64,000 nt of DNA, from positions 2,542,001 to 2,606,000 of the forward strand of contig CM022374.1 of NCBI GenBank assembly GCA_011800155.1, read 5' to 3'. The notes beneath the pieces were generated by a model. It saw nothing but the letters and a program-made list of their open reading frames with translations, did no database searches and was not told the DNA's origin. Positions 11,460-23,328 of the stretch are shown here, piece after piece; position 1 is the stretch's first letter, and each line of letters begins with the position of its first letter. The stretch is from Flammulina velutipes. Lineage: Eukaryota > Basidiomycota > Agaricomycetes > Agaricales > Physalacriaceae. A program made the translations under genes and the position numbers.

Positions 11460-14400
11460 TTATAAACAAAACAAAGCTTTATCCAACGAACTGGGGGCTA
11501 TTTGCAGAGAGATGGGCTTGCCCATTGGGCCAGAAACAGGGAAACTATACGCAACACGCTCGGATGAAGGGGAAAATACCGCTGTCGATTCGGACACGAG
11601 CTGATAGTAACCATCGCGTGCACTGGAGATCGTGCGTATCATCTTCTTATCGTCCATCCAGTTCTTCCGCAGTATCCCACCGACGTCTTCATCACCGAAG
11701 ATATTGTCAGCACGAGCACCCCCCATGATCAGTGCTTTGACGATTCTTCGCGCCACGAGTCGCTCAAACTCGCCATTCTCTGGCCGGCAAAGCACAATTT
11801 GCAAAGGCGTGAGGCCGCTAGAGTTCCTTGAATTTGGATCTGCGCCATGAGCACAGAGATATTTCACGTCTTCGGCGCTGGTGTACGCATTAGTGGAGCG
11901 TTTCTGTAAGATACGGTGAAGAGGTGAATCTCCCTGATGGTCCTTGACGTTGATTGACGAACGATGGAGAAGGAGGACATCTAAGAGCTTGTGGCTGGGG
12001 TAATTGTTCATCACCGCGAGGTGGATGGGACACGCGCCAGCAATATCCTGGCTTGTCGGATCTGCGCCACTTCTGAGTAATTGCTCGACCATTCCGACGG
12101 CATGGGTCTCAGAGAGACCGCCAGTTGTCGGCTTTGCGGCGATATAATGCAAAGGTGTCCTTCTGCTATAGTCGGCCGCCCAAGTATGTACTTCAGGTGC
12201 CGTGAGGAGCAATGCCAGACACTTTCCAGAGTTAGGAATGACACAGGAGGAGGAGAGGAATCCAGTGGCGTAATGCAAAGCTGTTCTTCCTTGTTTGTCG
12301 CGCCTGTTCACGTCGTCTGGATGTAGCTGAAGGCAATATTGGACCAGTCTAGGGCATGACAAGAATGCTGCAAGGGAGATGATGGTAGAATTTGCTGGAT
12401 ATTTGCTCAGCAAAGACAGTTCGGAAAAGTATCTGAAACGTGCCATAAGTTTTGAGCATCCCACTAGGAAGCTACATACTTGAAAAAGGGAGATACAGAT
12501 CGACGGGACAGTATTCTTTGGAACAGATAGAATAGTTCTGACGGATCCATGACTTCGTCGACGGCGGAAACTTGGGTAAGGCTTTGAGTTTTTATATATT
12601 CAACCAACAGACTGTTGGCCGTGTCGAAGGTTCCGCTGAGCAACATGGACGCATGGCAACAGGTGCGGAATACTTCCGAGTATAGGAACGCGAGGCTTGT
12701 AGGAAGGGGGAACGAAGGCGGACAAGGCCTTGCTTCGTCTACAAGGTACTCTTGGACGGAAGCATGAGTAAATTGAACCACCCAGTTCTCCTTCCCGTCC
12801 GAAGATAACTTCACCAGATTCGCGCAATCATCGATCAAGCTTTTGGGGTCCGTTATAGTTTTCGCGTTGTCCCAAGAATCACCCATATCATCCACCACAA
12901 CGGCTCGCTGTAGGAGCTCCAAAGGCATGGCATTCCCGACACAGGAAAGCCAGCAGAATACTCTTCTCGCTCGCGTCCGACGCCGCGGAGGAAGTTCGCC
13001 TATCGACTGTAGCGCTCTGTCGTAGGTCGCGGCGAGACCTCTAGGCAGGGAATCGAGAGCACATATGATATCGTGGTCAGTCCTCTGTTCACTGAGGTGG
13101 GTAAGCTGCATATCGACCCATAAGAACCTGCAACCAGGATGAGTTGCTTGTCCTAGACGATAAAAGACAGGATACATACATTCCGTCAGCCCTGGCTACC
13201 AGTGCATCGATAACTTTCTGACGAAGTTGGGGGCTAGATACGTGCAAAGTAGGTTCAAGAGATCCAGGAGAGATCACCCGCCTCTTTACAAAGCGGTGAA
13301 TATCTGACATGACGTCGTTATCGAGGACACTGATTGTCCTAGCAGGAGAGAAGCATGCAGACCAGTCGGGCAGCGAACGGCTGACAAAGAGGACGCGCAC
13401 GTCCCCGCTACGTGCAGACATAAGCGCAGCACGAAGTGCATCTCTTCGCGTCGGGGAGCATTCATCTAAGCCATCGATGACGAGATAGACAGTTCGGAAG
13501 AAGGATGAGACCTCCTGGAAGTAGATAACCAAATCTTCGAGACTATCCAGAGACACCTGTATGTCACATAACGATGGGGGAAGCGCCACTTTAGCAGCCG
13601 TCAGCTGAAGAATGAGCTGTTTCAACATGGTGCCCAAGATTTTGACCGCATCTTGTTGATCAGCACGGTCGTGACGGCAATAGAAATATGCAGTGGTCAT
13701 TTCACGGTATGGAAGATTGTCTTGACGGTTTAGCAGGTCCTGGACCAAGAGAGAGCTAGCGGTTTCGTTTCAGCCTCTCACCCGTATCAAACACTCGAAG
13801 ATTACACATACGCCAAAATGGACTTGCCCGATCCAGCTAGACGAACGTCAGTCATGTGGATTAGGAATTAGACAAAACACCTACGTTTCCCTTTGATCCA
13901 CAAATTTCGAGACTCAAGCTGAGGATCTGCCCATTCAACATATGCTTGATGATGTAGCAACCATTGACCGAAAAATGGATCTGTGGCTGCCTTGGCGTAG
14001 TTCACCCTTTGAGTTGTAAGGTATTCCGTAGCAGGGATCTGTCCCAGGAGCCGTTGATATTTGAATGCTGATTCGTAGGTCAGCAGCGCTGAGAAAGGCA
14101 GCAAAACAGTCTTACCGTTATCGTCTATTTCTTTTCCCGCTAACGTTATCGTTAGATCCATCATGCGTTGGTCTTTGTGGTTGCGTTCTTCGTGTAAAAC
14201 CATCCTATCGGTATGTTGGACGACTTCTTCCAGATGTGTACGAACATCATCCAAATCAGAAATGATCTGTCGCATTTTCGTCTCGCGCCAAGGTTGAATA
14301 GAGATAGCGAAAGTAGACAGACTGCCTATCATCAATGATGAGAAAGTGCACGATAAAATAACCTGGGAGGTTTACCTCTTCGAGCTCTTTTACCGGGTTT

Positions 14401-15043
14401 GAAGAACACATGATGCACTTCATGACAGAAATCCAGGATGGAACCATAAACGCGAGCCAGAGACTTGCGAATCGTGTCAGGGTAAGGCACTCGTAGCAGA
14501 ATTCAACATACGGCTTGGACATGGGCCGAGTCCTTGTATAGGATGACCGCATAGTCTTGATAGAACTGCAAGCGGCGCGAAATGTTCAACAGAGTTGTGA
14601 CGATCATGTCAAAATACTTTGCATGGGAGCAGACAACCTATAATGTCTCTCAGAATATGCACACTATGTGGAGCTCATGACTTTGACTTACTGTTAGAAT
14701 GAACCGAATACAACCCCAAATGATGCCGCCGAGCTCAGGATGGGAAGAGATCCCAGCGTCTATTGCGCTCGTAAACTTGAGGAAGGGCTCGAGAATGTCT
14801 GCCGTCCAGTTCAAGGCGCGGTGAAGAGAGCTTTCTTTTCTGTAGCGGTCCGACTCTGTTTGAGCGATGGACAAGACTTCTGAAGGAGATGCCGCTTCAA
14901 AGAGAGGACTGCCCGCAGTAAGCTGCAGCTTGTTGGCATAAGACTGTACAGCAGCATTGAATACTAAAGTCGAAGGGTTAGTAGAAAATCCAGAAAGGAC
15001 TGAAGCACAGACCATGGTTGCTGGCATTTGAATCCTTCTGCAT
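11460..15043 (-). CDS. NLR-type STAND protein: N-terminal domain, NACHT, ankyrin repeats
   Basis: Ten exons join in phase to 1043 residues: 15013-15043, 14692-14963, 14512-14637, 14376-14463, 14116-14325, 13885-14067, 13813-13837, 13180-13755, 12480-13127 and 11460-12432. Residues 1-about 250 form a helical N-terminal domain with SSHPELGGIIWGCIRFILT, as in fungal NACHT NLRs (DUF7708/Goodbye-like; exact family unsure). Walker A is GKPGSGKSILA near residue 305 and Walker B is VYLVIDGLDECSP near 400, followed by a winged-helix-like stretch. From about residue 720 there are about six ankyrin repeats (GRTALHYA, RRTPLHYIA, GDSPLHRIL, GLTPLQIVL). Such proteins act in fungal non-self recognition and programmed cell death. 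It shares a 217-base divergent promoter with a deaminase-fold gene. All nucleotide-binding motifs are intact. Confidence 0.9.
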
Positions 15044-15260
15044 ATGGAGGTAGTAAAGAGCTCTGCGGTGATAATAATCTTCCTGTTCATCATCGAAGAC
15101 GTTACCTATCAACTATCTATAGACGGGCAGTGTAATGTTGGCACCAAGGCTCGCACGTGTCGTACGCGTTCAGTGCGACTGTGGCTGTGCTTTCTTCTCA
15201 CCACCATCCCTGGGTGGGATATGCAAGGTGACTTGCATTTGACGGCTGCAGACGTAGCAA
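15044..15260. promoter_or_regulatory. Bidirectional promoter between NLR and deaminase genes
   Basis: Only 217 bases separate the ATG of the minus-strand NLR (15043) from the ATG of the plus-strand deaminase (15261). No other gene fits. Such a short divergent spacer implies a shared promoter and probable co-expression. The sequence has a CACGTGTCGTACGCGT stretch near 15155-15171 that includes an E-box-like CACGTG. No TATA box is obvious. Confidence 0.6.
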
Positions 15261-16880
15261 ATGGAAATGGACGACGACGACGACGAATTCAGATATTTAG
15301 AACTTAGGATTCGAACGTTGACGACGGTCCTCAGCCAGCTCATGCCGCCATCATTCACCCATGAACCGCTGGAAACGGTCAATATCTCTAAACCTGGGCC
15401 TTTGACTATGCTATGTAATCATGTCTCTGTTCTTCTTAAGACCTCGTCTAGCATAGACACCGCTGCTGTCGCGCCTGTCAGCTATACCGTCTCTGGAGGG
15501 CTGGTGTTATTGGGAGTGACACGGGAAAAGAGAAGCCCTAATGTCTCTAGGGCACCTACAATGAATGGTGCTGATGTGTAAGTGGTCGCTGTGTCACCAT
15601 TAAATAGCTCAACGATTTTAGCAATAACAGGGAGAATGACGCCTACGTTCAGCATCTACTAGATGCATTCCATCCAAATGCTCCTGAAGATCGCTTCGAC
15701 ACCCTCATCCCTATCGTCATTGAGCACTGCCGACTAAAGATTGCTCAGACACTATCGTTATGGGACACTTTTTTCTCCGTACGATTGGAGGAAGCTATAG
15801 GCGAATGTGATCGTACAGATAACACTGTATGGGCAACTCACATCACTGTACCCGATGCAGTGGCCCATCTTCTCAACGGCATCTCGCACCGAGATGCAGC
15901 TCCTGGCCTGAAGGACTTCCGACTTGCATCGGACAACATCTGGCAATGGACGATAGTGATATCAACCCAACTCATGCACCTTCGCGCCAGTCTGATAGAT
16001 CATGTTTTCGACGTCTCGCACTCCCGTTGCCTTTACTTCTTTCTGGCTTCCGTCGTCTGTAACGATGTTCTCTTGGAGACGATATTTGTTCGCACGGATC
16101 TTCTCAACCACCTCACGGAACACTATCGATCGCCACTCTTTCACGAGGATGCCAATCTCATTGAATCATTCTCTGAGCTCGGTACGATATGATACACTCT
16201 TCCTGGGCAATTCTAATTGTTTTGGTAGGTGACTATATTGTCGATTCAGAAGCTTTCCGACGGCTTTCAGTTCATGAACAAGTGACTCGTCTTGCAAGAG
16301 CGTGTCTAGCCCTTGTTGCTTCCTGGCGCCGAGCCATCATCCACCTCATTATCACCCATCGCATGTCTGGATTCAATGTAGATATGACCTTCATGTCCAT
16401 TCAACCGCCCACTCCGGACGATGAGATGGAGGATGTAGGCCTGCTGTTACGATCTCTGGGAATCTTACCCGTCTTGAATGATGACGGGGAGGTCAAGGAC
16501 AGAAAACTCCGAGCTTTGATGAACTCGAAGACGTTCACGGGAACGGTTCACAATGAAGCGCTGATTATGGCGTTGAAGAAGAATCCCGAAGAGGCGGCTA
16601 CAGACAGTCAAGTCCGGTTGTTGCTCTCTGTGAGCGATGTCTTTTTATAATCCTTCCTTGTCGACTAAAACTGCTGTAGGATGTAGGCAGTGATCGTTCA
16701 GTTGGTTTCGCTGCCAAACCTTGTTTGTGTTGTCATATGGTGGCTGACGAGCTCAATATCAAGTTACCTGGTAGCAATGGACGCATTGTTCCGTGGTCGC
16801 CCCCGAAAGGCCTTCCCATAAATCTCCTTTATCGAATAAGTCATGTCTTGTCAGGAAAATTGGAGGTGATTTTATGTTGA
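15261..16880 (+). CDS. OTT_1508-like deaminase-fold protein
   Basis: Four exons (15261-15577, 15622-16181, 16229-16629, 16680-16880) join in phase to 492 residues. After an acidic start (MEMDDDDDEF), a long helical region with no known motif spans residues 20-about 390. The C-terminal part has the deaminase-fold zinc signature: HNE in TVHNEALIMALKKN near residue 400, and PCxxC in KPCLCCHMV near 440. LPGSNGRIVPWSPPKGLP follows, a tail shared by the fungal OTT_1508-like deaminase family (PF14441). The active site looks complete: His, Glu and two Cys. The family is predicted from sequence to act on nucleic acids or nucleotides; no substrate is known to me. It is divergent from the NLR gene, suggesting a shared role. 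Confidence 0.8.
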
Positions 16881-17139
16881 AAGCCACTTCTGTTTCCTCC
16901 TGGTTTCCTCGCTATCTGTGTTGTACTTTACGCCTACATATATACCCATTTTAATCCAAACTTAATTACTATCAGACTCGTATTGCTATTATTGGACCGC
17001 AGGTACATTAGGGTGGCCTGAGGGTGACGCATTTTCCTGCCGGGCATCAAATCTGTAGTGCGCCTCTCGCTTCCGCCTTGATGTTTCAAATTATAACGTT
17101 CTCTCTCTCCTCCTTTCATCCTCTTGCCCGTCTCGTCGA

Positions 17140-18093
17140 ATGATAGACTACATGCACACATCGAGATGTCACGGACGTATGTTCATATCCTTCGTTCGAC
17201 GATCCAACGTTCAGCAGACACGGAGATACTCAATCTCTACCTCCCGCCGTCTCAGCCCGAGGCAACCCGCGTCGCATACGCGCCGTTCATCTCCTACTAC
17301 ATCGCTGCATAAATTCGTGTACCCCTCTCGGTATCACACAGGCCCACAGACCCCCCAAGCCTCCCCGGATAACACAAAGTATGACTTCTCTTGGATCTAC
17401 AAGACTAGATCTGGGAAGTGGAGGAAAACCTTCATTGCAGGCGGTAAGTACTCAAAAATCCAGACCTAGCGCGCATCTCAGAGTTCTTATGCTCACTACA
17501 GTGATGTTTATCACACTTGTCGCGTGGCACAAATTGACGATGAAGAAACGAATGCACATGCACTTGAAGATATCGAATGCCGTTGCGAAGACGTTGTACG
17601 CCATAGACCAGCATGCTTTCCTCACGACCGACTTTACGGACTATATCGCAACTCTAGCGTACTTTCGCTCACTGATACTCGTTATCTCGTGGCCTAGAAG
17701 TTTATCATTCCACACGTTCAAGGACGCGCCGGAGACTCTAGGACCGGAGGATTTCGCGTCTTTTCGAGATAGCATCGACGCTACCTTCGCCAAATTAGCG
17801 GCAATGCCAGACTCCCCCAAAAGACAATCCTTTCACCGCAAGCTTCGAACGACCTGTCGGGATCTCCATTCTTTCCTATACGATTTTACGACGCCTGATC
17901 CGGAGACGGGGATCGTTCCATTGTATACCCGCCCGGTAGAGGAAATGACAATGGACCAAAAATGGACCATTGCAATGGTCTCTTTTGGAACGAGCGTCTT
18001 GATTGGGACGGCATGGTGGTACAGACCTAAATTCCTTCATTGTAAGTGGCTAATTGTGTCGATAACTATCGCGATACTGAATCCTTGCCAGGA
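17140..18093 (+). CDS. Putative mitochondrial membrane protein, unknown family
   Basis: Exon 1 (17140-17443) joins exon 2 (17502-18041) in phase across a GTAAGT...TACAG intron. A third exon of two bases would complete a TGA at 18093; if that intron is retained the frame ends at 18124. An Arg/Ser-rich N-terminus with no acidic residues for about 50 residues (MFISFVRRSN from the internal Met at 17179, then TRRYSISTSRR) looks like a mitochondrial presequence with an R-x-Y cleavage site. A first hydrophobic segment (VMFITLVAW) and a clear second span near the C-terminus (IAMVSFGTSVLIGTAWW) suggest an inner-membrane protein. The protein is about 281 residues. No domain is recognised. Confidence 0.6.
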
Positions 18094-18267
18094 GCCTAGT
18101 GTGGCGCATGGAGGGCACTTCTAGTAGACTAATGTCTTATGCATCGAGTCAAGAAGATTCTTTGTTCGAAAATAGGCAACAAATGTTGACAGCAAGATAC
18201 AATACGCGATCATCGTGACAATGGATCTTGGACTCTAAAAATCTGCCATTGTTTGCATAACCACACG

Positions 18268-18280
18268 CTCTCTATATAAG
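18268..18280 (+). promoter_or_regulatory. TATA box upstream of the 158-residue orphan
   Basis: CTCTATATAAGCC lies about 120 bases upstream of the ATG at 18397 and is followed by a C-rich initiator-like region (CACCCACCGACACCCACC). This is a conventional fungal core promoter. Confidence 0.5.
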
Positions 18281-18396
18281 CCACCCCTGCGTCAACTACG
18301 CTCACCCACCGACACCCACCATTTCTCCTTGCTCACAATTCAACGCCTCGCCCACAACACGGCTGTTCATATCGCGCGCCTTAGAAGCTCCCTACA

Positions 18397-18873
18397 ATGC
18401 TATCCTCATGCTCAGACATGGATATCTCCACGCCTTCGGAACACTCCCTGGCCACACCCGCTCCCCCTTACTGGGACTCTACCGCCTTCATGAATTCGCC
18501 TTACCCATTAGACCACACTCCTACCCCACCCCCTCCCCCACGCACCTATGTCATCACCGGCGAAAACTTTCGCCAATGCTTCCTAGACCGAGGAGGCCAC
18601 ATCGTGCTTTCCAAGGACGAACACATCTTCGTCAAGCGTTGCCCTCCCAAGAACATCGAGGATATGATGATCGTCCTCTATTATGGATATCTCCCTCTTC
18701 GTGATTTGGCGCGCGATGGGTGGATGCCTATTCCTATTCAGATGGGAATGGGTTACATGGAAAAGCTCCTGTCAGCTGAGAAGGTGGATCCTCCACGAGT
18801 TGTCCGAATCAAGCAGGGCACAGATTCTTTTGCTATCAAAAAGTGGCTTGCGGGTGTTCAAAACAATATGTAG
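18397..18873 (+). CDS. Hypothetical intronless protein, 158 residues
   Basis: A single open exon. The first 50 residues are rich in Ser, Pro and Thr (TPTPPPPPRTYVITGE). The remaining 110 residues look folded: FRQCFLDRGGHIVLSKDEHIF, then KNIEDMMIVLYYGYLPLR and a basic C-terminus (IKKWLAGVQNN). There is no signal peptide or membrane span. A TATA box and a C-rich initiator region upstream support expression. I do not recognise the family. Confidence 0.65.
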   Translation: MLSSCSDMDISTPSEHSLATPAPPYWDSTAFMNSPYPLDHTPTPPPPPRTYVITGENFRQCFLDRGGHIVLSKDEHIFVKRCPPKNIEDMMIVLYYGYLPLRDLARDGWMPIPIQMGMGYMEKLLSAEKVDPPRVVRIKQGTDSFAIKKWLAGVQNNM

Positions 18874-19168
18874 GATGCAATAATCATGACTTTTCATACC
18901 TCGTCTTTCTTACCCACGAGTACCCGTTACACAATTGATTCAGTGTAAATATTTTCTATCAGTTACGGATACCAGATGAATGTCCGCAAATATGTCTGGC
19001 ACTGTGGCGTCCGAAATTCAATCGCGTGCAGCATACTCCGATGCGCTATACCGGCACTGCATTGCATGCGTATCTAGAAATACAACGACTGGACAATGTT
19101 GAAACGTCCAAGTACTACTATCCTACAGAACAAATGACCGTTGAATCTTACATTACCCTAAATTGGAT

Positions 19169-21017
19169 CTAGTGAACACCCTGAGGTTTCTTGAAAGTCG
19201 CGACGTCCACACCGGGCAGAGGCCATTTGCTCGCGAACTCCTCAACCTCAGCCTTGAGCTGCTTCACCTGTGCGAAGCCCTCCTTGCCCTCCTCCTGCTT
19301 TGTCGCGACACGGACAAAGTCCTTCAACAGCTTGGAGCCGGCTTCCTTTTGGAGAAGCAGAGAAAGCTGAACAGCGCGGTGTAGGAAACCAGCGACGATC
19401 TTGATGTCCGCTTCTTGCATGTTACGCGAAGTCAGCGCGGACGTGCCAAGACGAATACCACCGGGAACCTGGGCAGAGGCATCACCAGAAACGGCGTTCT
19501 CTTAGAAGGATAGATGAGTACAGAGTGGTAGAACGAAAACCAGGATGACTAACTGTTGATGGTTATACCCATGAGATCGCAGACTTTCTCGACTTTGCTA
19601 CCAGTGAGACCAATGGGTCGGAGGTCCCAGAGGACAAGGTGGTTGTCGGTGCCGCCAGTCTGGAGCCTGTAGCCGTGCTCTGAAAGCGAAGCCGCAAGGG
19701 TCTGAGCGTTGAGAACGACTTGTTTGGCGTATTCCTTGAAAGCTGGTTGAGCGACTTGGAGGAGAGCGGTGGCGACGGCAGCGATAGTCTAAATTGGGAT
19801 GTTAGTTCCAGCCTGCTGCGAGAAACAATATTTCATACGTTGTTGTGGGGTCCACCTTGGCAGGCGGGGAAGACAGCATCGTTGACGCGTTTTTCAAGAT
19901 CCTTGGCATTCTCGAGGTCCTTGCGGAAGAAGATGAGGCCAGCGCGGGGACCACGAAGCGTCTTGTGCGTGGTAGTGGTGACTACATCGCAGTAGTCGAA
20001 AGGGCTGTTGAGGACCTGTGCAGCGACGAGTCCAGATGTGTGTGCCATGTCGCAGAGGAGCCATGCGCCTTCCCGTTCGGCAGTAGCCTTGAGATTAGCA
20101 TAGTCCCAGTCACGGGGATACGCCGAAGCGCCACAAACGATCATTCGGGGCTTGAAAATCTTTGCCTGTGATGCGAGCGCAGTGTAGTCAATTAGCTGAG
20201 TCTCAGATGAGATCGCATAGGGGAAAGACTGGAAGTAGATCGAAGATGCGGTCATCTTCTTTTTGGCGGTCTGCAAAGGTGTCAGCGAGCGACAGGCTTT
20301 GTTGAGAAGTTACGTACGTAGTAGCCGTGGGTGAGATGGCCACCATCGGGCAGACCAAGACCCATAAGACGGTCCTGGGGCTGGAGGAGGGCGGTAAAGG
20401 CGGCAAAGCTATTTCATGTCAGAACATAGAATTCGCAGTCGCAAAAGAACATACTTGGCGGTCTGAAGAACGGTCAGTTGTACGTTTCAAGTACAGATAG
20501 GAATACGTACGCTGCCAGAATAGGGCTGCACGTTTACACCCCATTTTGCAGGATCAAGGTTGAATGCTTGCAGGGCACGCTTGCGGCAGAGGTTCTCGAG
20601 CTCGTCGATGTACTCGTTGCCACCGTAGTACCGTGCGCCAGGCAGACCTTCAGAGTACTTGTTCGTCAAAATCGATCCATTGGCCTCCATCACAGATTGA
20701 CTCGTCAAGTTCTAAGAAACGATTAGGAGACCGCAAAAAGACATGGATGGCAACGTACCTCGGATGCGATGAGCTCCAGGCCGGACAACTGCCTCCATTT
20801 CTCTTTCTCGATGATATTTCCGACTTCTGGGTCGATTTCGGAAAGCGGAGCGTATAGGACCTTGTTCTGCAGGAATTTCCGTCATTTTTATTCCTTAACA
20901 GCATCCAAGAGAACGTACAAAGTCCGGCGTCGACGAAGTGGCCATTTTGCGAACAGAAAGACGAGCAAACTGGAGTGAAGATGGACGGAGGAAGGAACGA
21001 GTCAAGGTGCTGATCAT
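19169..21017 (-). CDS. Serine hydroxymethyltransferase
   Basis: A multi-exon PLP enzyme that converts serine and tetrahydrofolate to glycine and 5,10-methylene-THF. Exon 1 is 20919-21017 (33 codons, [10 protein letters not shown]...). The next exons read [15 protein letters not shown], then [41 protein letters not shown] and the PLP-lysine motif [14 protein letters not shown]. The end is [18 protein letters not shown]. All diagnostic motifs are intact. The first 25 residues are basic and hydroxylated with no acidic residue, like a mitochondrial presequence. A second in-frame Met at 20945 (MATSSTPDF) would give the cytosolic form. One gene may therefore serve both compartments. Confidence 0.95.
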
Positions 21018-21300
21018 GGCAAAAATTTGCGCGGCCGGCTAAAACCGAAAACGTGCGATACCACCTTTGAATCCGCTTCCCAGGATTGTCAGTCTGAACT
21101 GAACACTGTGGCGTTGAACTACCACAAGTCGAGGACGCGAAACGCAAGATGTATGTTGGTTGGAAAGAGGGAAAGGGGTGTACGTGATAGCGGAACACCG
21201 ATTTCCCTCGGAGCTTGTCGGCCCTATACGCCTTTTATCATCGTCCCACGATAATTTGCATGTGGTAAATAGCATGGACTTGTAATTTCAACGGTAAATA

Positions 21301-23328
21301 TCAAGCTGTATTGAGGACATCCTCGACCGCCTCAAACCTCGGCAGTATCTTGCACTGGAATGGCAATGGGTGGCTATCAATTGATGTTCAACTCATACTA
21401 CTTGCACCAAAAAAGGCAGCAAACTCACGAAACAAAACCATCCGTAAACGCCATTACATCTGGGAGCAGTACCTTACCGTCCACATCTTCTTCTGGCAAG
21501 ATTTTGAAGGCCCAGAGCAAAGAAGCTATAGCCATAAATGCCGAATTCATAGCGAGGTATCGACCGGGGCAGATTCTTCGGCCAAAGCCAAAGACACTGG
21601 TAGGATGTGGCTCTGGTTCCGAGCCCATGAAGCGATCCGGGTTAAAAGCTGATGGGTCACGATACGTGGCTTCGTCGTGTAGTATCGCCCTATGGACATG
21701 TTAATAACAGAAGCCAACGAGAGAGAGCCGACTGATTTACCATGCATTTCCTGTCACAATAGACCCTGTTTCGAGTTAGTAGTAAACCAAAATGCAGTGG
21801 ATACAAGCGGGGCGGCGGCGTACCTCCAGGAATGAAATAGCCTTCATAGACATCGTCCGATACGCTGGCATGCGCAATTGCTAATAACAGTGAGCCAACT
21901 CATTTTCCAAGCGAACACTATTTATTTTACCTAACGGTGCCACAGGCCTCCATCTCATTGCTTCAAGCGTAATGGCCTCAATGAATTTTAGGCTCTCATA
22001 GTCGTCGAAGTTGGGTAGCCTATCTCGACCAACGACCTTGTCCAACTCCGCCTGAGCTCGATCAACTAATTCCGGATGATGCAATAGGGCGAGAAGAGCA
22101 GTCAAAACAACAGACACCGTCTAAGAGTTCATATTGAAAACGTGCGGTCAAGAATGTGGGTACCACATACAGTATCTGCGCCAGCGACAAAGGCTACGCC
22201 AGCTGCATTCTTGATGACTGTCGTCATGTCGAAACCGGACTGCTGTGTAGAGCCGTAGCGCTCGATGTTGTTTGTTATGAAACAAGGCTCAGCCGTTCCA
22301 GCTTCCTAGAAAGTGGTCATGTCTTGACATATAGCGATCATTGAGCTTGATTCACCATTGAATTCAGTACACCATGAAAGGGTTGGTCACGAGATATAAT
22401 TGCCCACTTCCCGTTCTCCACTGCTTGTCGCTTGAAGGAGGCGAAAGGAAACCAGGCTTTTGAATAAATTCGTGAGCATGGGTAGACGCGGGACATCAAT
22501 AACCTTACTTGGAACCCACTTCAAGAGAGGAAAGTAGTCAACCAAGTAATAGCCAGGTATCAGAGCATGATCAAGTCCGCGGATTGCTTTATCCGCAGCC
22601 TCGACGAGGGCATCGTCTTTCGCCTGAGATTTGTATCCGTAGGTGACTCGAAGAATGATAGAGCCCGCATGACTTCCTATACCATTAGAACGTACGGCTA
22701 AGCAATACAAGTATACTCACTGGCGAACATGACTAAAGAGATCCTGTGGGGACGCGAACATCTGCTGCAAGAGAGTACGCGTAGCATCCAACTGCGCGGT
22801 CTGATGTTGTGCCACGTCCTTGGCCTGGAAGTATTGATGGAATATCTTGCGATGGAGTCTAAATGGAGTTGAAGATTCAGTAACTCGAATACGATGAGCA
22901 ACAGAACACACACTTCCACTCCTCCGAAGACCGCATGTGGGCAAAATCCCACCACCAATCAGTGAGGTCGTTAGCCATGCGGAATACTAGCACGGGGCTG
23001 AGATAAGAGGTATGGTGGTACAATGGCAGGACGCACCAGGCCTGTCGGCATAATTGGAAGAACGCTTTTCGAAGAGCTCGTTGGCGACCTTGGCCGAGTT
23101 GACGACTATGAAGGGCTGCCCGAAGACCTCAAGAGACATGATGTCGCCATACTGTGCCTTCATGTCTGTAAAGGCTAACCATGTCCTAACAGTAGGTCTG
23201 TTGAAGAGGTTCCCTACCCACGGAAGACGTTTCGGTCCAGGAGGTAGAGGGAGACGGCTACGACGACGTCCAAAAATGAAGGCTGCAGCGAAGATAGAGA
23301 AAATAAATGAGACTAGGTATGTCTGCAT
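21301..23328 (-). CDS. Cytochrome P450 monooxygenase (copy 2)
   Basis: A multi-exon gene parallel to copy 1 in intron positions and sequence. It begins MQTYLVSFIFSIFAAAFIF (anchor), then LPLPPGPKRLPWVGN. The I-helix is AGADT, the ExxR helix EAMRWRP, and the haem loop FGFGRRICPGRYLA. The stretch MGSEPEPHPTSVFGFGRRIC is identical to copy 1, as is DKVVGRDRLPNFDDY. The final exon ends with a TGA at 21301-21303 after HPLPFQCKILPRFE, matching HPMPFKCKITPRFE in copy 1. A longer in-frame start (23418) exists, but the Met at 23328 fits the family. It lies head-to-head with no gene within 1.2 kb upstream. Confidence 0.9.
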
